From Brachybacterium sp. P6-10-X1 (lineage in GTDB: Bacteria > Actinomycetota > Actinomycetes > Actinomycetales > Dermabacteraceae), in the NCBI RefSeq assembly GCF_001969445.1, contig NZ_CP017297.1, positions 930,001-994,000 of the forward strand: a stretch of 64,000 nt of DNA, written 5' to 3'. This document shows, piece by piece, positions 27,394 to 36,439 of this stretch. How positions within the stretch are numbered: the stretch's first letter is position 1; each line of letters begins with the position of its first letter. The notes under the pieces were generated by a model. The model searched no databases, had not been told where the DNA came from, and saw only the letters and a program-made list of their open reading frames with translations. The position numbers were made by a program, and so were the translations under genes.

Positions 27394-28280
27394 ACCGTGG
27401 CCCGCCCGCGGATCTCCTCGAGCGTGGCGGGGCCGATCCCGGAGACCTCCAGCAGGGCATCGACCGAGGCGAAGGGACCGTTCTTCTCCCGGTGCTCAAC
27501 GATGCGCTGAGCGATGGCGGGGCCGACCCCCGGCAACGCCTCCAGCTCGGTGGGACCGGCGGTGTTCAGGTCGATCGGCGTGCCCCCGTCCTCCGCACGG
27601 TCTTCGCCTCCCGCTCCGACTCCGGCGCCGCTCCCGGCACCCGGGGCGCTCCCCGCAGCGCCGGGGTCCCGTGCAGCGGAGGCCGGCGGCTCCTCCCCTG
27701 GTCGGGGCACGTAGATCTGTTCACCGTCGGCCACCGGCCGGGCCAGGTTCACGGCGGAGAGATCGGCGTCCTCGCTCGCTCCGCCCGCGGCGCGCAGGGC
27801 GTCGTCCACCCGGGACCCGGCGGGCAGGCGCACGACGCCCGGGCTCGCGACCGCCCCGGAGACGTGCACCACGAGCTCCGCCGGGCTCGAGGGGTCGGCA
27901 GCCGCGCTCTCCGGGGCCGCGGTGCTCTGTCCGGAGGCCGGGGGCCCCTGGCCGTCGCCGCTGTCCGAGGCCGCGCTCCCGCCCTCGCTCCCGCTCTTTT
28001 CGGCCGTCGTCGTCTCCTCCGCGGAGACCGGCTCCGTGCTCAGCGGGACGGCGGAGCCCGCGCCGGAGAGGTGCATGACGCCCACGGCGATGAGCACGAG
28101 CACGGCGATCCCCACCAGCGCCGACGGGGACGGCGCGGGCAGCGCGAGGCGGCGGGGCCGGTCGCCGTCCGTGTGATCGCCGCCGGTGTGGTCGCGGCGG
28201 GGTATCAGGGCCTGACCGGTGCGGCGATGCCGTCCGGCCGGGCCGCGTCCCCCGTCGGCGGATCCAGGCTGTGCTCCCAT
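27390..28280 (-). CDS. comEA: ComEA family helix-hairpin-helix DNA-binding protein
   Basis: ComEA is the membrane-anchored DNA receptor of competence systems. The 296-residue protein has a cytoplasmic 45-residue N-terminus, one membrane segment (ALVGIAVLVLIAVGVMHLSG), a Ser/Ala/Gly linker, an SLBB domain (VVHVSGAVASPGVVRLPAGSRVDDALRAAGG) and a C-terminal helix-hairpin-helix pair (IDLNTAGPTELEALPGVGPAIAQRIVEHREKNGPF then LLEVSGIGPATLEEIRG). A TAGGGT box ends 7 bases before ATG 28280, so the mRNA may be leaderless. It is coupled to comEC. Confidence 0.95.
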   Translation of the reverse strand: MGAQPGSADGGRGPAGRHRRTGQALIPRRDHTGGDHTDGDRPRRLALPAPSPSALVGIAVLVLIAVGVMHLSGAGSAVPLSTEPVSAEETTTAEKSGSEGGSAASDSGDGQGPPASGQSTAAPESAAADPSSPAELVVHVSGAVASPGVVRLPAGSRVDDALRAAGGASEDADLSAVNLARPVADGEQIYVPRPGEEPPASAARDPGAAGSAPGAGSGAGVGAGGEDRAEDGGTPIDLNTAGPTELEALPGVGPAIAQRIVEHREKNGPFASVDALLEVSGIGPATLEEIRGRATV

Positions 28281-28419
28281 GGCCGCGACCCTAGGAAGGG
28301 CGCGGCGCGGGGACCAGCGACGACACCGCGTTGGGGACGGAGCGGCCCTGGGGAGGAAGGATCGCTGCGTCCGCAGCGGTGGCGTCGCGCGGCGAGCGTC
28401 GACCGGCGCGCCGGCGCCC

Positions 28420-29115
28420 TCAGGACAGTCCGGCCACCGCCAGCCACTGCTGCCAGAAGGCGGCGAGGATCGCGATGATCACCACGGCGTACCAGATCAG
28501 GCTCAGGACCACCCAGTGGCGCAGCACGCGACCGAGGGGCCCGGGGATGCGCAGGTCGCCGTTCTCGATCAGATGGGCGAGGTTCGCGAAGAACATCGGG
28601 GCGGTCACGGCCCAGATCACCATGCACCACGGGCACAGCGCCTCGATCAGGAAGATCGCGGAGATCGCCAGGAAGTGGACGTATCCGAACGCGAAGGTCA
28701 TCCCTCCCAGGCGGGCCCAGCGGAACCAGGTCGGCGCCTGGGTGTCGCTGAGCATCAGGGAGCCGGCAACCGCCATGATGGCGAAGCCGGCCAGCCCGAT
28801 CGCCTGGTTCGGGATCCCCAGGGCGGAGGCCTGCCAGGTCATCATCACGTCGCCGCAGGAGATGAAGGGGTTGATGTCGCATCCCAGGGACGCCCCGGGA
28901 TTCGCGAGCAGGATCTCCTTGTCGAGCTGGAGCGCGAGCGCGGCGATCCAGCCGAGCAGGCCGCCGATCAGCAGCACCGCGCCGGTCAGCCGGGTCGGCG
29001 CGCGTCGGGCCGCGGCGCGCTCCGCGGCGAGCTCGGCGTCGATCTCCGCGAGCAGCTCGGCGTCGGTGGGATCGGCGCTGCCGTCGGGTCCGGGGGCGGG
29101 GGCGTTCTGGCTCAT
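28420..29115 (-). CDS. Vitamin K epoxide reductase (VKOR) family membrane protein
   Basis: Bacterial VKOR reoxidises DsbA-like proteins using quinones and so drives disulfide formation outside the membrane. The 231-residue protein has five hydrophobic segments. The loop cysteine pair is in CDINPFISC near residue 80 and the active CxxC in CPWC near residue 160. There is no fused thioredoxin domain. ATG 29115 is chosen; an ATG at 29127 abuts its purine tract too closely. The gene is not tightly linked to its neighbours (49 bases after oleD). Confidence 0.92.
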   Translation of the reverse strand: MSQNAPAPGPDGSADPTDAELLAEIDAELAAERAAARRAPTRLTGAVLLIGGLLGWIAALALQLDKEILLANPGASLGCDINPFISCGDVMMTWQASALGIPNQAIGLAGFAIMAVAGSLMLSDTQAPTWFRWARLGGMTFAFGYVHFLAISAIFLIEALCPWCMVIWAVTAPMFFANLAHLIENGDLRIPGPLGRVLRHWVVLSLIWYAVVIIAILAAFWQQWLAVAGLS

Positions 29116-29164
29116 GGCGGGCGGCATCTTCCGTGCGGCGGTGGCGGGGGGTCGCTACGAGGAC

Positions 29165-30160
29165 TCAGGCGGTGACCGGGTGCTCGCGGAACCAGGCGGC
29201 GAGATGCTCGTTGCCCTCGTCCATCGTGACCCGCGGCGTCCACTGCAGGCGCTCGCGGGTGCGGCGCTGGTCGAACCAGTGCGCGGTGGACATCTGCTCG
29301 GCCAGGAACTCGGTCATCGGGGGCTCGTCGTGCCCGGGGCGCGCATCCCACACCCGCTCCACGACGCGGCCGGCGAAGCGGGCCACGGATCCGGGGATCC
29401 GCAGGCTCGGGCGGGCGACGCCCGCGGCGTCGCACCACCCGTGGAACACGTCCCGCACCGTGCGGGGTTCGCCGTTGGTGATCACGAAGCTCTCGCCGTG
29501 CACCGCGTCGATGCGGTCGTGCGCGGCGACGATGGCGTCGGCGGCATTGGTGACGTAGGTGGTGTCGATCAGGGCCATGCCCTCGTCCAGCAGCGGCAGC
29601 CGGCCGTTCTTCGCCCGGTCCACGATGCGGCCCACCAGCTGGGTGTCGCCGGGCCCCCACACGATGTGCGGGCGCACGGTGGTCACCGCCAGGCCATCGG
29701 TCCCGTCGGCCTCCATGGCCAGCAGCTCGGCGGCGGCCTTGGTGCGGGAGTACGGGCCGCGAGCGCGGGAGGGGTCCGCAGGAGTGGCGTCCAGGCCTTC
29801 GATGGCGCGGCCGAGGTGGGCGACCGACGGGGAGGAGACGTTCACCAGCGTCCCGCCGCCGCCCGCACGCAGGGCGTCCAGCACGTTGCGGGTGCCGTCG
29901 ATGTTGATCGCGCGGTATTCGTGCTCGGGACCGGAGATGGAGACCTTCGCGGCGAGGTGCAGGACGGCGTCGGCCCCGGCGATCGCCCGACGGACGTCCC
30001 CGGGCTCGGTCAGCGACCCGAGGACGTCCTCGACGCCGTCGATCCCTGCCGGGCGGCGCTGGAAGGCGCGCACGTGGGCTCCGCGATCTCGCAGGGTCCG
30101 CGCGACGGCCCCGCCGAGCATGCCGGAGGCACCGGTGACCAGGATCGTCGGGGCGCTCAC
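29165..30160 (-). CDS. oleD: OleD, 2-alkyl-3-ketoacid reductase of olefin biosynthesis
   Basis: OleD reduces the 2-alkyl-3-keto acid made by OleA to a beta-hydroxy acid. The 331-residue protein is a short-chain dehydrogenase/epimerase-like enzyme with an N-terminal GASGMLGGAVARTL nucleotide motif. It has VLHLAAKVSISGPEHEYRAINIDGT and the catalytic YSRTKAAAE (YxxxK near residue 145). GTG 30160 overlaps the oleBC stop by GTGA. It is the last gene of the oleA-oleBC-oleD unit, and the neighbours make the assignment secure. Confidence 0.93.
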   Translation of the reverse strand: MSAPTILVTGASGMLGGAVARTLRDRGAHVRAFQRRPAGIDGVEDVLGSLTEPGDVRRAIAGADAVLHLAAKVSISGPEHEYRAINIDGTRNVLDALRAGGGGTLVNVSSPSVAHLGRAIEGLDATPADPSRARGPYSRTKAAAELLAMEADGTDGLAVTTVRPHIVWGPGDTQLVGRIVDRAKNGRLPLLDEGMALIDTTYVTNAADAIVAAHDRIDAVHGESFVITNGEPRTVRDVFHGWCDAAGVARPSLRIPGSVARFAGRVVERVWDARPGHDEPPMTEFLAEQMSTAHWFDQRRTRERLQWTPRVTMDEGNEHLAAWFREHPVTA

Positions 30161-32865
30161 AGGGCGTCGGCCCTCTCCCCCCGCAGGGTCTGTCCGGCCC
30201 AGCGGGACAGCGCCGCCCGGTCGATCTTGGAGTTGTGGCGGATGTCGGTGGGCAGGCAGCTGGTGGTGAACACGGCGACCGCCTCGGCGCCGGAGCGCTC
30301 GCGCACGGCGCGGCGGACGGCCTCCTGCAGGGAGGTGGTGGCGGCCCGGGGCCGCCCCGCCGTGCCGGGCCGGTAGCCGTCCTCGGTCTCCAGGATCACG
30401 ACGACCTGCTGGGTGCCGCGGGGGCCGACGGCGGCGGCGCCGGCTCGGCGCACCGTCGGCACGGTCTCGGCCGCGTCCTCGACCTGCACCGGGGTGAAGA
30501 GCCCGTCGGCCGTGGCCAGGACGTGATCCGCGCGGCCCTCGATCCACAGCCGGCCGTCCTCGTCGAGGTGGCCGACGTCTCCGGTGGCGTGCCAGCCGGG
30601 GAAGCGCATGGAGCGGTGGGTGGTGCCCCACAGCATCAGGTAGCGGTCGCGCACGTGCGGGGCGCGCACGAGCACCTCGCCGGTCACGCCATGATCCTGG
30701 GAGATCTCGCCGCTGGTGCGCCCCTCGCCGTCCATCGGGGCGACGGCGAGCTCGACCCGGGGCACGGGGCGGCCGACGCACACGCCGGATCCTTCGCCCG
30801 CCGCGTCGATCCCCTCGAGGTCGATGGCCGCGACCGCCAGGCATTCGGTCATGCCGTAGGGGGTCAGCGCCCTCGCGCGGGGCATCAGGGCGCGCAGCTC
30901 CCGCAGCAGGTGCGCGGGGATCGGCGCGCCCGCGGAGAAGAAGCTCGCCGCGCTCGCGATCGCCGCCCGGCCGTACTCGTCGAGCTGGGGGGCGGTGTCC
31001 AGGATGTTGCGCAGCGCCGCAGGGGCGGTGAACACGGCGGGCTCGCCGAGCGCGTCGATCGCCGCGGCCAGGGCCGGTGCGGTCAGCTCACCGGGCCGGG
31101 TGATGTCCATGTCGGGCACCACGGACGGCGCGCCGAGCGCCGGCCCCAGCAGTGCGAAGGGGGCGAAGCCGGCGACCAGGCCGCGCTCGGGATCGAGCTG
31201 GAGGGTGTCGCCGACGGCGGTGAACATCGCGCTCATCTGCCGATGCGTGTACACGGCGCCCTTGGCCGGGCCGGTGGAGCCGGAGGTGAACAGGATCGCC
31301 GCGTCCGCGTCGGGCTCGGGCCAGGGGGCGTCCAGCGGGGCACCGAGCTCACGCATCATCGACCCGGACGTCGCGAGCTGGGCGATCGAGGTCTCGACCC
31401 CGAGGGCGACCCGGTCGACGGTGGGCAGCTGCTCGACGCTGATCCGTCGGCCGGGCCAGCCCATCGCCCGGGCGCCGACCAGCGCCTTGGGGATGCCGAT
31501 CACCCAATCGGGGTGGGAGCCGATCACGGCGCGGGTGAGGCCGGGCACGCCCAGGCCGGCGTCGGCGATCACGGCGACGGCGCCGATGCGCAGGCAGGCG
31601 TACAGCACGGCGGTGAGGTCGGCTCCGGGGGAGATCAGGATGCTGACGCGGTCGCCGGGACGGACGCCGTGCCCGAGCAGGCCGGCGGCGATGTCGTCGA
31701 CGCGGCGGCTGAGCAGCGACCAGGAGATCTCGCGGCGCCGCCCGTCGGCGCCCGCCATCTCGACCACGGCGGGGCGGTGGGCGTGGGCGGGATCGGCGGC
31801 CAGGCGGGCGATCGGCTCGCCGAGACGGCGCTCCGGGACCGGCTCGGCGTAGGAGGAGACCGGGCGCCGGACACCGACCGCCCCGTCCTGCGACACATCG
31901 TCCTGCCCGGTGTCGGGGCCCAGCCGCGCGGCCAGCCACTCGGCGACGAGACCGGCGACGTCGGCGTCCTCCCAGACCAGGTGCGAGGTCTTCTCGAAGC
32001 GGTGCACGTCCGCATGGGGCACGCGATCGATCAGATCGCGCAGGTAGCGGTCGGAGAAGGTGATGTCCTTCGGGCCCCAGGCGAACAGGGTGGGGACCGT
32101 CAGCTCCCGGATGCCCTCCGCGACGCGCTCGAGCGTGGGTCGGGAGGGGTGGTCGGGAGCGGCGGGGATTTCCGCGACGAACTGGTCGATGCCCTTGCGG
32201 CGCGCACGGGTGCGGTAGGGCGCGAGATAGGCGTCCTGGACCTCCTGCGTCAGCGCAGGCCTGCACAGCGACAGGGTGGTGCGCAGGAAGGTGTCGGTCA
32301 GCGAGGTCGAGGCGCTGCGGAACCCCGGGGCGGTGGCCAGCTGCAGGGCCCTCGGCAGCGACTCTCCCAGCTCCTGGTGCAGGCCGGTGTTGGTCAGGAT
32401 CATCCCGGCCAGGTCATGACGGTTGTCCAGGGCCCATCCGGCGGAGATCAGGCCGCCCCAGTCGTGGCCGACGGTGACCACGGGGCCGCGCAGGGAGAGC
32501 GCGTCGGTCAGCAGCGACAGGTCGGTGATCCGGTCCTGGTAGCGGCGCTTCACGCCGGTGCGCTCGGACCAGCCCATCTCCAGCTGGTCGACCGCGACCA
32601 GGCGCCAGGGGATGTCCTCCCTCACCAGGGAGCGGAACAGGAAGGAGAAGGTCGGGTTGCCGTGCACGGCCAGCAGCGTGCCGCGCGGGGTGATGCCGCG
32701 CTCGGCGAGCCAGGGGCCCGAGTCCAGCAGGTGCCAGCGACGCAGCTCCCCCGCGTGGTCGCGCACCTCGAGGGTGCGGCTGAGACGGGGATCCACGCCG
32801 GGCATGCCGGGCACGTCGGCGCTCGCCGCCCGACGGCGGCCGGTCCTGCGGGCACCGGTGTTCAC
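30157..32865 (-). CDS. oleBC: OleBC fusion: beta-lactone decarboxylase and beta-lactone synthetase
   Basis: This is a two-domain protein of about 902 residues. Residues 30-310 form an alpha/beta-hydrolase of the haloalkane-dehalogenase type (OleB): HGNP at 69-72, nucleophile GHDWGG with Asp135, and His295. Residues 345-900 form an AMP-forming ligase-like domain (OleC) with ILFTSGSTGPAKG at 524-536, TPYGMTE near 660 and a C-terminal lysine in NSKIDR. OleC closes beta-hydroxy acids to beta-lactones and OleB releases CO2 to give the alkene. GTG 32865 overlaps the oleA stop. Fused OleBC is known in actinobacteria. Confidence 0.93.
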   Translation of the reverse strand: MNTGARRTGRRRAASADVPGMPGVDPRLSRTLEVRDHAGELRRWHLLDSGPWLAERGITPRGTLLAVHGNPTFSFLFRSLVREDIPWRLVAVDQLEMGWSERTGVKRRYQDRITDLSLLTDALSLRGPVVTVGHDWGGLISAGWALDNRHDLAGMILTNTGLHQELGESLPRALQLATAPGFRSASTSLTDTFLRTTLSLCRPALTQEVQDAYLAPYRTRARRKGIDQFVAEIPAAPDHPSRPTLERVAEGIRELTVPTLFAWGPKDITFSDRYLRDLIDRVPHADVHRFEKTSHLVWEDADVAGLVAEWLAARLGPDTGQDDVSQDGAVGVRRPVSSYAEPVPERRLGEPIARLAADPAHAHRPAVVEMAGADGRRREISWSLLSRRVDDIAAGLLGHGVRPGDRVSILISPGADLTAVLYACLRIGAVAVIADAGLGVPGLTRAVIGSHPDWVIGIPKALVGARAMGWPGRRISVEQLPTVDRVALGVETSIAQLATSGSMMRELGAPLDAPWPEPDADAAILFTSGSTGPAKGAVYTHRQMSAMFTAVGDTLQLDPERGLVAGFAPFALLGPALGAPSVVPDMDITRPGELTAPALAAAIDALGEPAVFTAPAALRNILDTAPQLDEYGRAAIASAASFFSAGAPIPAHLLRELRALMPRARALTPYGMTECLAVAAIDLEGIDAAGEGSGVCVGRPVPRVELAVAPMDGEGRTSGEISQDHGVTGEVLVRAPHVRDRYLMLWGTTHRSMRFPGWHATGDVGHLDEDGRLWIEGRADHVLATADGLFTPVQVEDAAETVPTVRRAGAAAVGPRGTQQVVVILETEDGYRPGTAGRPRAATTSLQEAVRRAVRERSGAEAVAVFTTSCLPTDIRHNSKIDRAALSRWAGQTLRGERADAL

Positions 32866-33893
32866 CACTGGACCTCCATCATCGCGGTGTTCAGGCCGGA
32901 CCCGACCCCCATCAGGAGCACGCGCTCGCCCCGTTGCACGTCGTCCTGGATGTGCGCCAGGGTCATCGGGACCGCCTCAGCGGCGATGTTGCCCCAGTCC
33001 GGGAACGTCACCGGGATGCGTTCCATGCCCACCCCGGTGATCTTCGAGAAGTTGCGGGTGTAGACCATCGAGACCTGGTGCGGGACCACGTGCTCGATGC
33101 TCTTGAAGTCGTGGCCGGCCTCGTTGGCGCTCTTCCAGGTGTCCAGGATCAGCTCGATCCCGTTCTCCAGCAGACCGGCGGAGTCGGTGCGCATGTCCTG
33201 CATGTCGGCCACGCACAGCTCGTGGTGCTGCGTGCCGGCACGGGCCTGGGTGATCGTGAGGCGATGGCCCTCCGGGTGCTCGTCGGCCGGGCCGATGACC
33301 GCCGCGGCCGCCCCGGAACCCAGGGTCAGGGAGGCGAACTGGTTGTTGAAGTCGTCCCGGGTGGAGGTCTTGGAGTTCAGCCGGTCGATGGTGCCGCGCT
33401 GGACCTCCTCGACGTCCTCGGCACCGACGATCAGGGCGTACTTGATCTGCCCCGCGTCGATCATGCCGGCGGCCATCGTCATGGCGTTGACGAAGCCGAG
33501 GCACGCATTGGTGATGTCGAAGTTCATGCAGCTGGGGGGCATCCCGAGCGAGTGATGGATCCCGGTGGAGACGGCCGGCTCGAGGTGCTGACGGGAGACC
33601 GAGGCGTTGATCATCAGACCGACCTGGTCGCGCATGATGCCGGCCTTGGCCATGGCGCGCTCGGCGGCGAGCACGACGCCCTGCTTCCAGCCGTTGTCAC
33701 GGTCCTTCCACCACCGACGCTCGTAGACGCCGGCGACGCGCTGGAGCACTCCCTTGGGCAGACGCAGCCTCTTGCGGGCCGGGGCCAGCATGTCGTCGAT
33801 CTCGTCGGAGGTGACCGTGACCTGCGGCAGGGTCATCTCGACCGAGAGCAGGGAGGCATTGCGGTGGACGAATCCTGTGTTCCCGTTCCCCAT
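32862..33893 (-). CDS. oleA: OleA, thiolase-fold acyl-CoA condensing enzyme
   Basis: OleA joins two fatty acyl-CoA molecules head to head. The 343-residue protein has a KAS III/thiolase fold. The catalytic residues expected for OleA are in place: Cys131 in NACLGF, His272 in VPHQVS, Asn302 in WGNIAAEAVP, and the OleA-specific Glu105 in RQHLEPAV. That glutamate separates OleA from FabH. ATG 33893 is preceded by GAGGTA. It is the first gene of the oleA-oleBC-oleD unit. The product would be very-long-chain internal olefins in the membrane. Confidence 0.94.
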   Translation of the reverse strand: MGNGNTGFVHRNASLLSVEMTLPQVTVTSDEIDDMLAPARKRLRLPKGVLQRVAGVYERRWWKDRDNGWKQGVVLAAERAMAKAGIMRDQVGLMINASVSRQHLEPAVSTGIHHSLGMPPSCMNFDITNACLGFVNAMTMAAGMIDAGQIKYALIVGAEDVEEVQRGTIDRLNSKTSTRDDFNNQFASLTLGSGAAAAVIGPADEHPEGHRLTITQARAGTQHHELCVADMQDMRTDSAGLLENGIELILDTWKSANEAGHDFKSIEHVVPHQVSMVYTRNFSKITGVGMERIPVTFPDWGNIAAEAVPMTLAHIQDDVQRGERVLLMGVGSGLNTAMMEVQW

Positions 33894-34089
33894 CTGCGTG
33901 CGCTACCTCGTTCGTCTCGTGCGATTGCTGGTGGCATGGCCGCGAAGCGGACGCCGCTGAGATGCGTCGCGCACGGTGGCGCGGTCACGACCAGGACGGG
34001 TACATGCACCCGCCATTCTCACACCGTCACCTGAGGGCTGTCTGCCCGGGTGGCGGATCCCACGTCGTCCACCGTGCGGGGTCCGGGAC

Positions 34090-35055
34090 TCACGCCCCGC
34101 TGTCGCCGCGCTCGTCGTCCTCGAGGTGGTGGCCCAGATGGTGGCGGGCGAAGAGCAGGCACTGGCGCAGGATCGCCTCGCGCTTGTCCGTGTTGTTGCT
34201 GGTGCTGACCTCGAGCAGCACGGAGCCCTCCCAGCCGCGGTTGGCCAGGCGGCGCAGCACCTCGGCGCAGGGCTGGTTGCCCTCCCCCGGGGGCAGGTGC
34301 TCGTCCTTGGTGGTGCGACCGGAGCCGTCGGCCAGGTGGAGGTGGGTCAGGCGGTCCCCGAGCCGGTCGATCATCTCCAGCGCGTCGTCGCCGGCGGTCG
34401 CGGCGTGGGAGAGGTCGACCGTCACGTGCGAGTAGTCCTCGTCCGTGGGGTCGTGATCGGGCAGGTAGTTCAGCAGTTCCCGCACCCCCAGACGCCACGG
34501 GTACATGTTCTCCACGGCGATCGCGATGCCGTGCCTGTCCTCGAGCTCGGCCACCCCGGTGACGAAGTCGCGGGCGTAGCTGCCCTGCCAGCGGAACGGT
34601 GGGTGCGCCACGACGGTGGGCACCCCGAGCTCCTTGGCGATCTCGACGGTGCGCTCGACCTTCACCCAGGCGTCACGGCCCCACAGGCCCTGCAGGAAGA
34701 ACAGGGTGGGTGCATGGAGGGAGAGGATCGGCTGGTCATAGCGCTCGGAGTAGGTGCGCAGCAGCTCGGGGTCCTGGCTGTCCTTGGGGTAGGAGACCAT
34801 CACCTCGATGCCGTCGTAGCCGATCCGGTCGGCCAGGCGGAAGGCCTCCTCCACCCCCGAGGGGAAGACGGACGAGGTCGACAGGCCGACGGGGATGCGA
34901 CGCTGCGGTGCCTGGTCGCTGCGCGGGTCGCCCGCGGAGAGCCGACGGGTCAGCGCGTCACGGCTGGATCGCTGAGCCCTGTTGGGCCGGGTGAGGGGCT
35001 TTCGGGCACCCGAGCGCGGCGTGCTCGTCGCCGGGCGGTCACGGCGTGGGCTCAC
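34090..35055 (-). CDS. Sugar phosphate isomerase/epimerase-like TIM-barrel protein
   Basis: This 321-residue protein has a xylose-isomerase-like/AP endonuclease 2 fold. The first 45 residues are a basic, disordered extension. The barrel shows VGLSTSSVFPSGVEEAFRLADRIGYDGIEVMV, LSLHAPT, VVAHPPFRW, IAVENMYPW, VTVDLSHAA and LTHLHLADG with probable metal ligands Glu, Asp and His. The reaction is unknown. GTG 35055 follows GGAG with a 6-base spacer. It lies 196 bases before oleA on the same strand, so read-through into the ole genes is possible. Confidence 0.85.
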   Translation of the reverse strand: MSPRRDRPATSTPRSGARKPLTRPNRAQRSSRDALTRRLSAGDPRSDQAPQRRIPVGLSTSSVFPSGVEEAFRLADRIGYDGIEVMVSYPKDSQDPELLRTYSERYDQPILSLHAPTLFFLQGLWGRDAWVKVERTVEIAKELGVPTVVAHPPFRWQGSYARDFVTGVAELEDRHGIAIAVENMYPWRLGVRELLNYLPDHDPTDEDYSHVTVDLSHAATAGDDALEMIDRLGDRLTHLHLADGSGRTTKDEHLPPGEGNQPCAEVLRRLANRGWEGSVLLEVSTSNNTDKREAILRQCLLFARHHLGHHLEDDERGDSGA

Positions 35056-35108
35056 GGCATCTCCTCAGCGGTAGGACGGGCGCAGTCAGTATGCAACAGC
35101 ACTCGCCC

Positions 35109-35114
35109 TAGACT
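35109..35114 (+). promoter_or_regulatory. -10 box of a probably leaderless mRNA (Eis-like gene)
   Basis: TAGACT ends 7 bases before the ATG at 35122, so transcription would begin at the start codon. The gene has no ribosome site. No clear -35 box is visible. Confidence 0.6.
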
Positions 35115-35121
35115 CGGCAGT

Positions 35122-36342
35122 ATGCGCGTGCGTGACCTCACTGCCGATGACTACGTCCCCTACCGGGCCATGACGGCCGACGCCTTCGGCGGCGTGTTCG
35201 AGGACACCGGGCCGCGCCCCTTCGACCCCGGCCAGACCGCGATAGGGATCGATTCGCTCGACCTGCCGGGAGGGGTCGAGGGCGTGCTCGCCGCCGGTGC
35301 CCGGATCCGCCACGACCACATCACCCTCGGCGGCGGGGTCGTGCGCTGCGGTGGTGTCGGCGGGCTCGCCGTCCACCCGGCCCATCGCGGGGGCGGGGTC
35401 TTCCGGGAACTGCTGACGGGGGTGATCGACCGCTGCGCCGCGGAGTCGATGGCGGCCTCGATGCTGTACCCCTCGAATCCGTCGATCTACCGCCGCTTCG
35501 GCTACCAGGTGGTCGCCCGGGGCGAGCGCCTGGTCGTTCCGCTGGTCGATCTGCAGCGTCTGCCCCCGGTCGCGGGTCGGCGCCTGGTCCCGGTCACGGA
35601 GGTGACCCTGCCGCGACTGCATGCCCTGTACCGGGAGCTGACGGCCGGGGAGAACGCGATGCTGCGGCGCGAGGGGCCGCTGTTCGCGCAGGGCATGCCC
35701 GGCGGGGGCTGGTCCGCTCTGCTGCTCGCGGACGAGTCCGGCGCCGACCACGGCTACCTCTCCTGGACCCGGGGCTCCGGCCCGGGCTCCGGGCTCGAGG
35801 TGCACGAGATCTTCGGCCGCACCCGCGAGGACCGTCTCGCCCTGCTGCGCTCGCTGGGGTCATGGTCGACGGTGACCGAGGAGGCGACGCTGCGTCTGCG
35901 CACGGAGGACCCGGTGCTCGACGCTCTGCCCGGCGGCGGCTCACGCCCGGCGCCGGGCCCGGTGCCGTTGGTGATGATGCGGGTGATCGACACCGCGGCG
36001 ATGCTCCGGGCGCGGCGCGCGCCGGCCGCGCTGCGCGGCGCGATCCGTCTCGAGGTGGTCGACGACACGGTTCCGTCCGGCACCGGCCGTGCCGCAGGGC
36101 GCTGGCTCGTGACCGCGGCCGACGGCGACATCACGGTGACGCACGGGGACGGGGAGGGCGACACGGAGATCCTGGGCACCGTGCGGCTGGACGTCCACGC
36201 CGCCTCCCTGCTGCTCGTGGGGGGCCGCACCCTGGCCGATGCCCGTCGGCTGGACCTGGCGGCCCGGGCGGAGCCGTCCGCCGAAGCCTTCCTGGACGCC
36301 CTGCTGGCCGGGCCGCGGCCCAGCGTGATGGACGCCTTCTGA
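35122..36342 (+). CDS. Eis-like GNAT N-acetyltransferase
   Basis: This 406-residue protein has the double-GNAT plus SCP2-like layout of Eis (enhanced intracellular survival) proteins. The first GNAT domain has the acetyl-CoA motif VGGLAVHPAHRGGGVFREL near residues 77-95 and MLYPSNPSIYRRFGYQVV. The second GNAT domain spans about 170-290, and a sterol-carrier-like domain follows to residue 406 and ends with the C-terminal Phe typical of Eis. Eis proteins acetylate amines, including aminoglycosides in mycobacteria. The substrate here is unknown. Confidence 0.88.
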   Translation: MRVRDLTADDYVPYRAMTADAFGGVFEDTGPRPFDPGQTAIGIDSLDLPGGVEGVLAAGARIRHDHITLGGGVVRCGGVGGLAVHPAHRGGGVFRELLTGVIDRCAAESMAASMLYPSNPSIYRRFGYQVVARGERLVVPLVDLQRLPPVAGRRLVPVTEVTLPRLHALYRELTAGENAMLRREGPLFAQGMPGGGWSALLLADESGADHGYLSWTRGSGPGSGLEVHEIFGRTREDRLALLRSLGSWSTVTEEATLRLRTEDPVLDALPGGGSRPAPGPVPLVMMRVIDTAAMLRARRAPAALRGAIRLEVVDDTVPSGTGRAAGRWLVTAADGDITVTHGDGEGDTEILGTVRLDVHAASLLLVGGRTLADARRLDLAARAEPSAEAFLDALLAGPRPSVMDAF

Positions 36343-36439
36343 CCCGTCGGGTCGGGCACCGGGGCCGGCCCCGTACGCTGGGTCGGCACCGATCCCCCGC
36401 CCCCGGTCCCCGCCGATCATCGACCCCGGAGCCGTCCCC

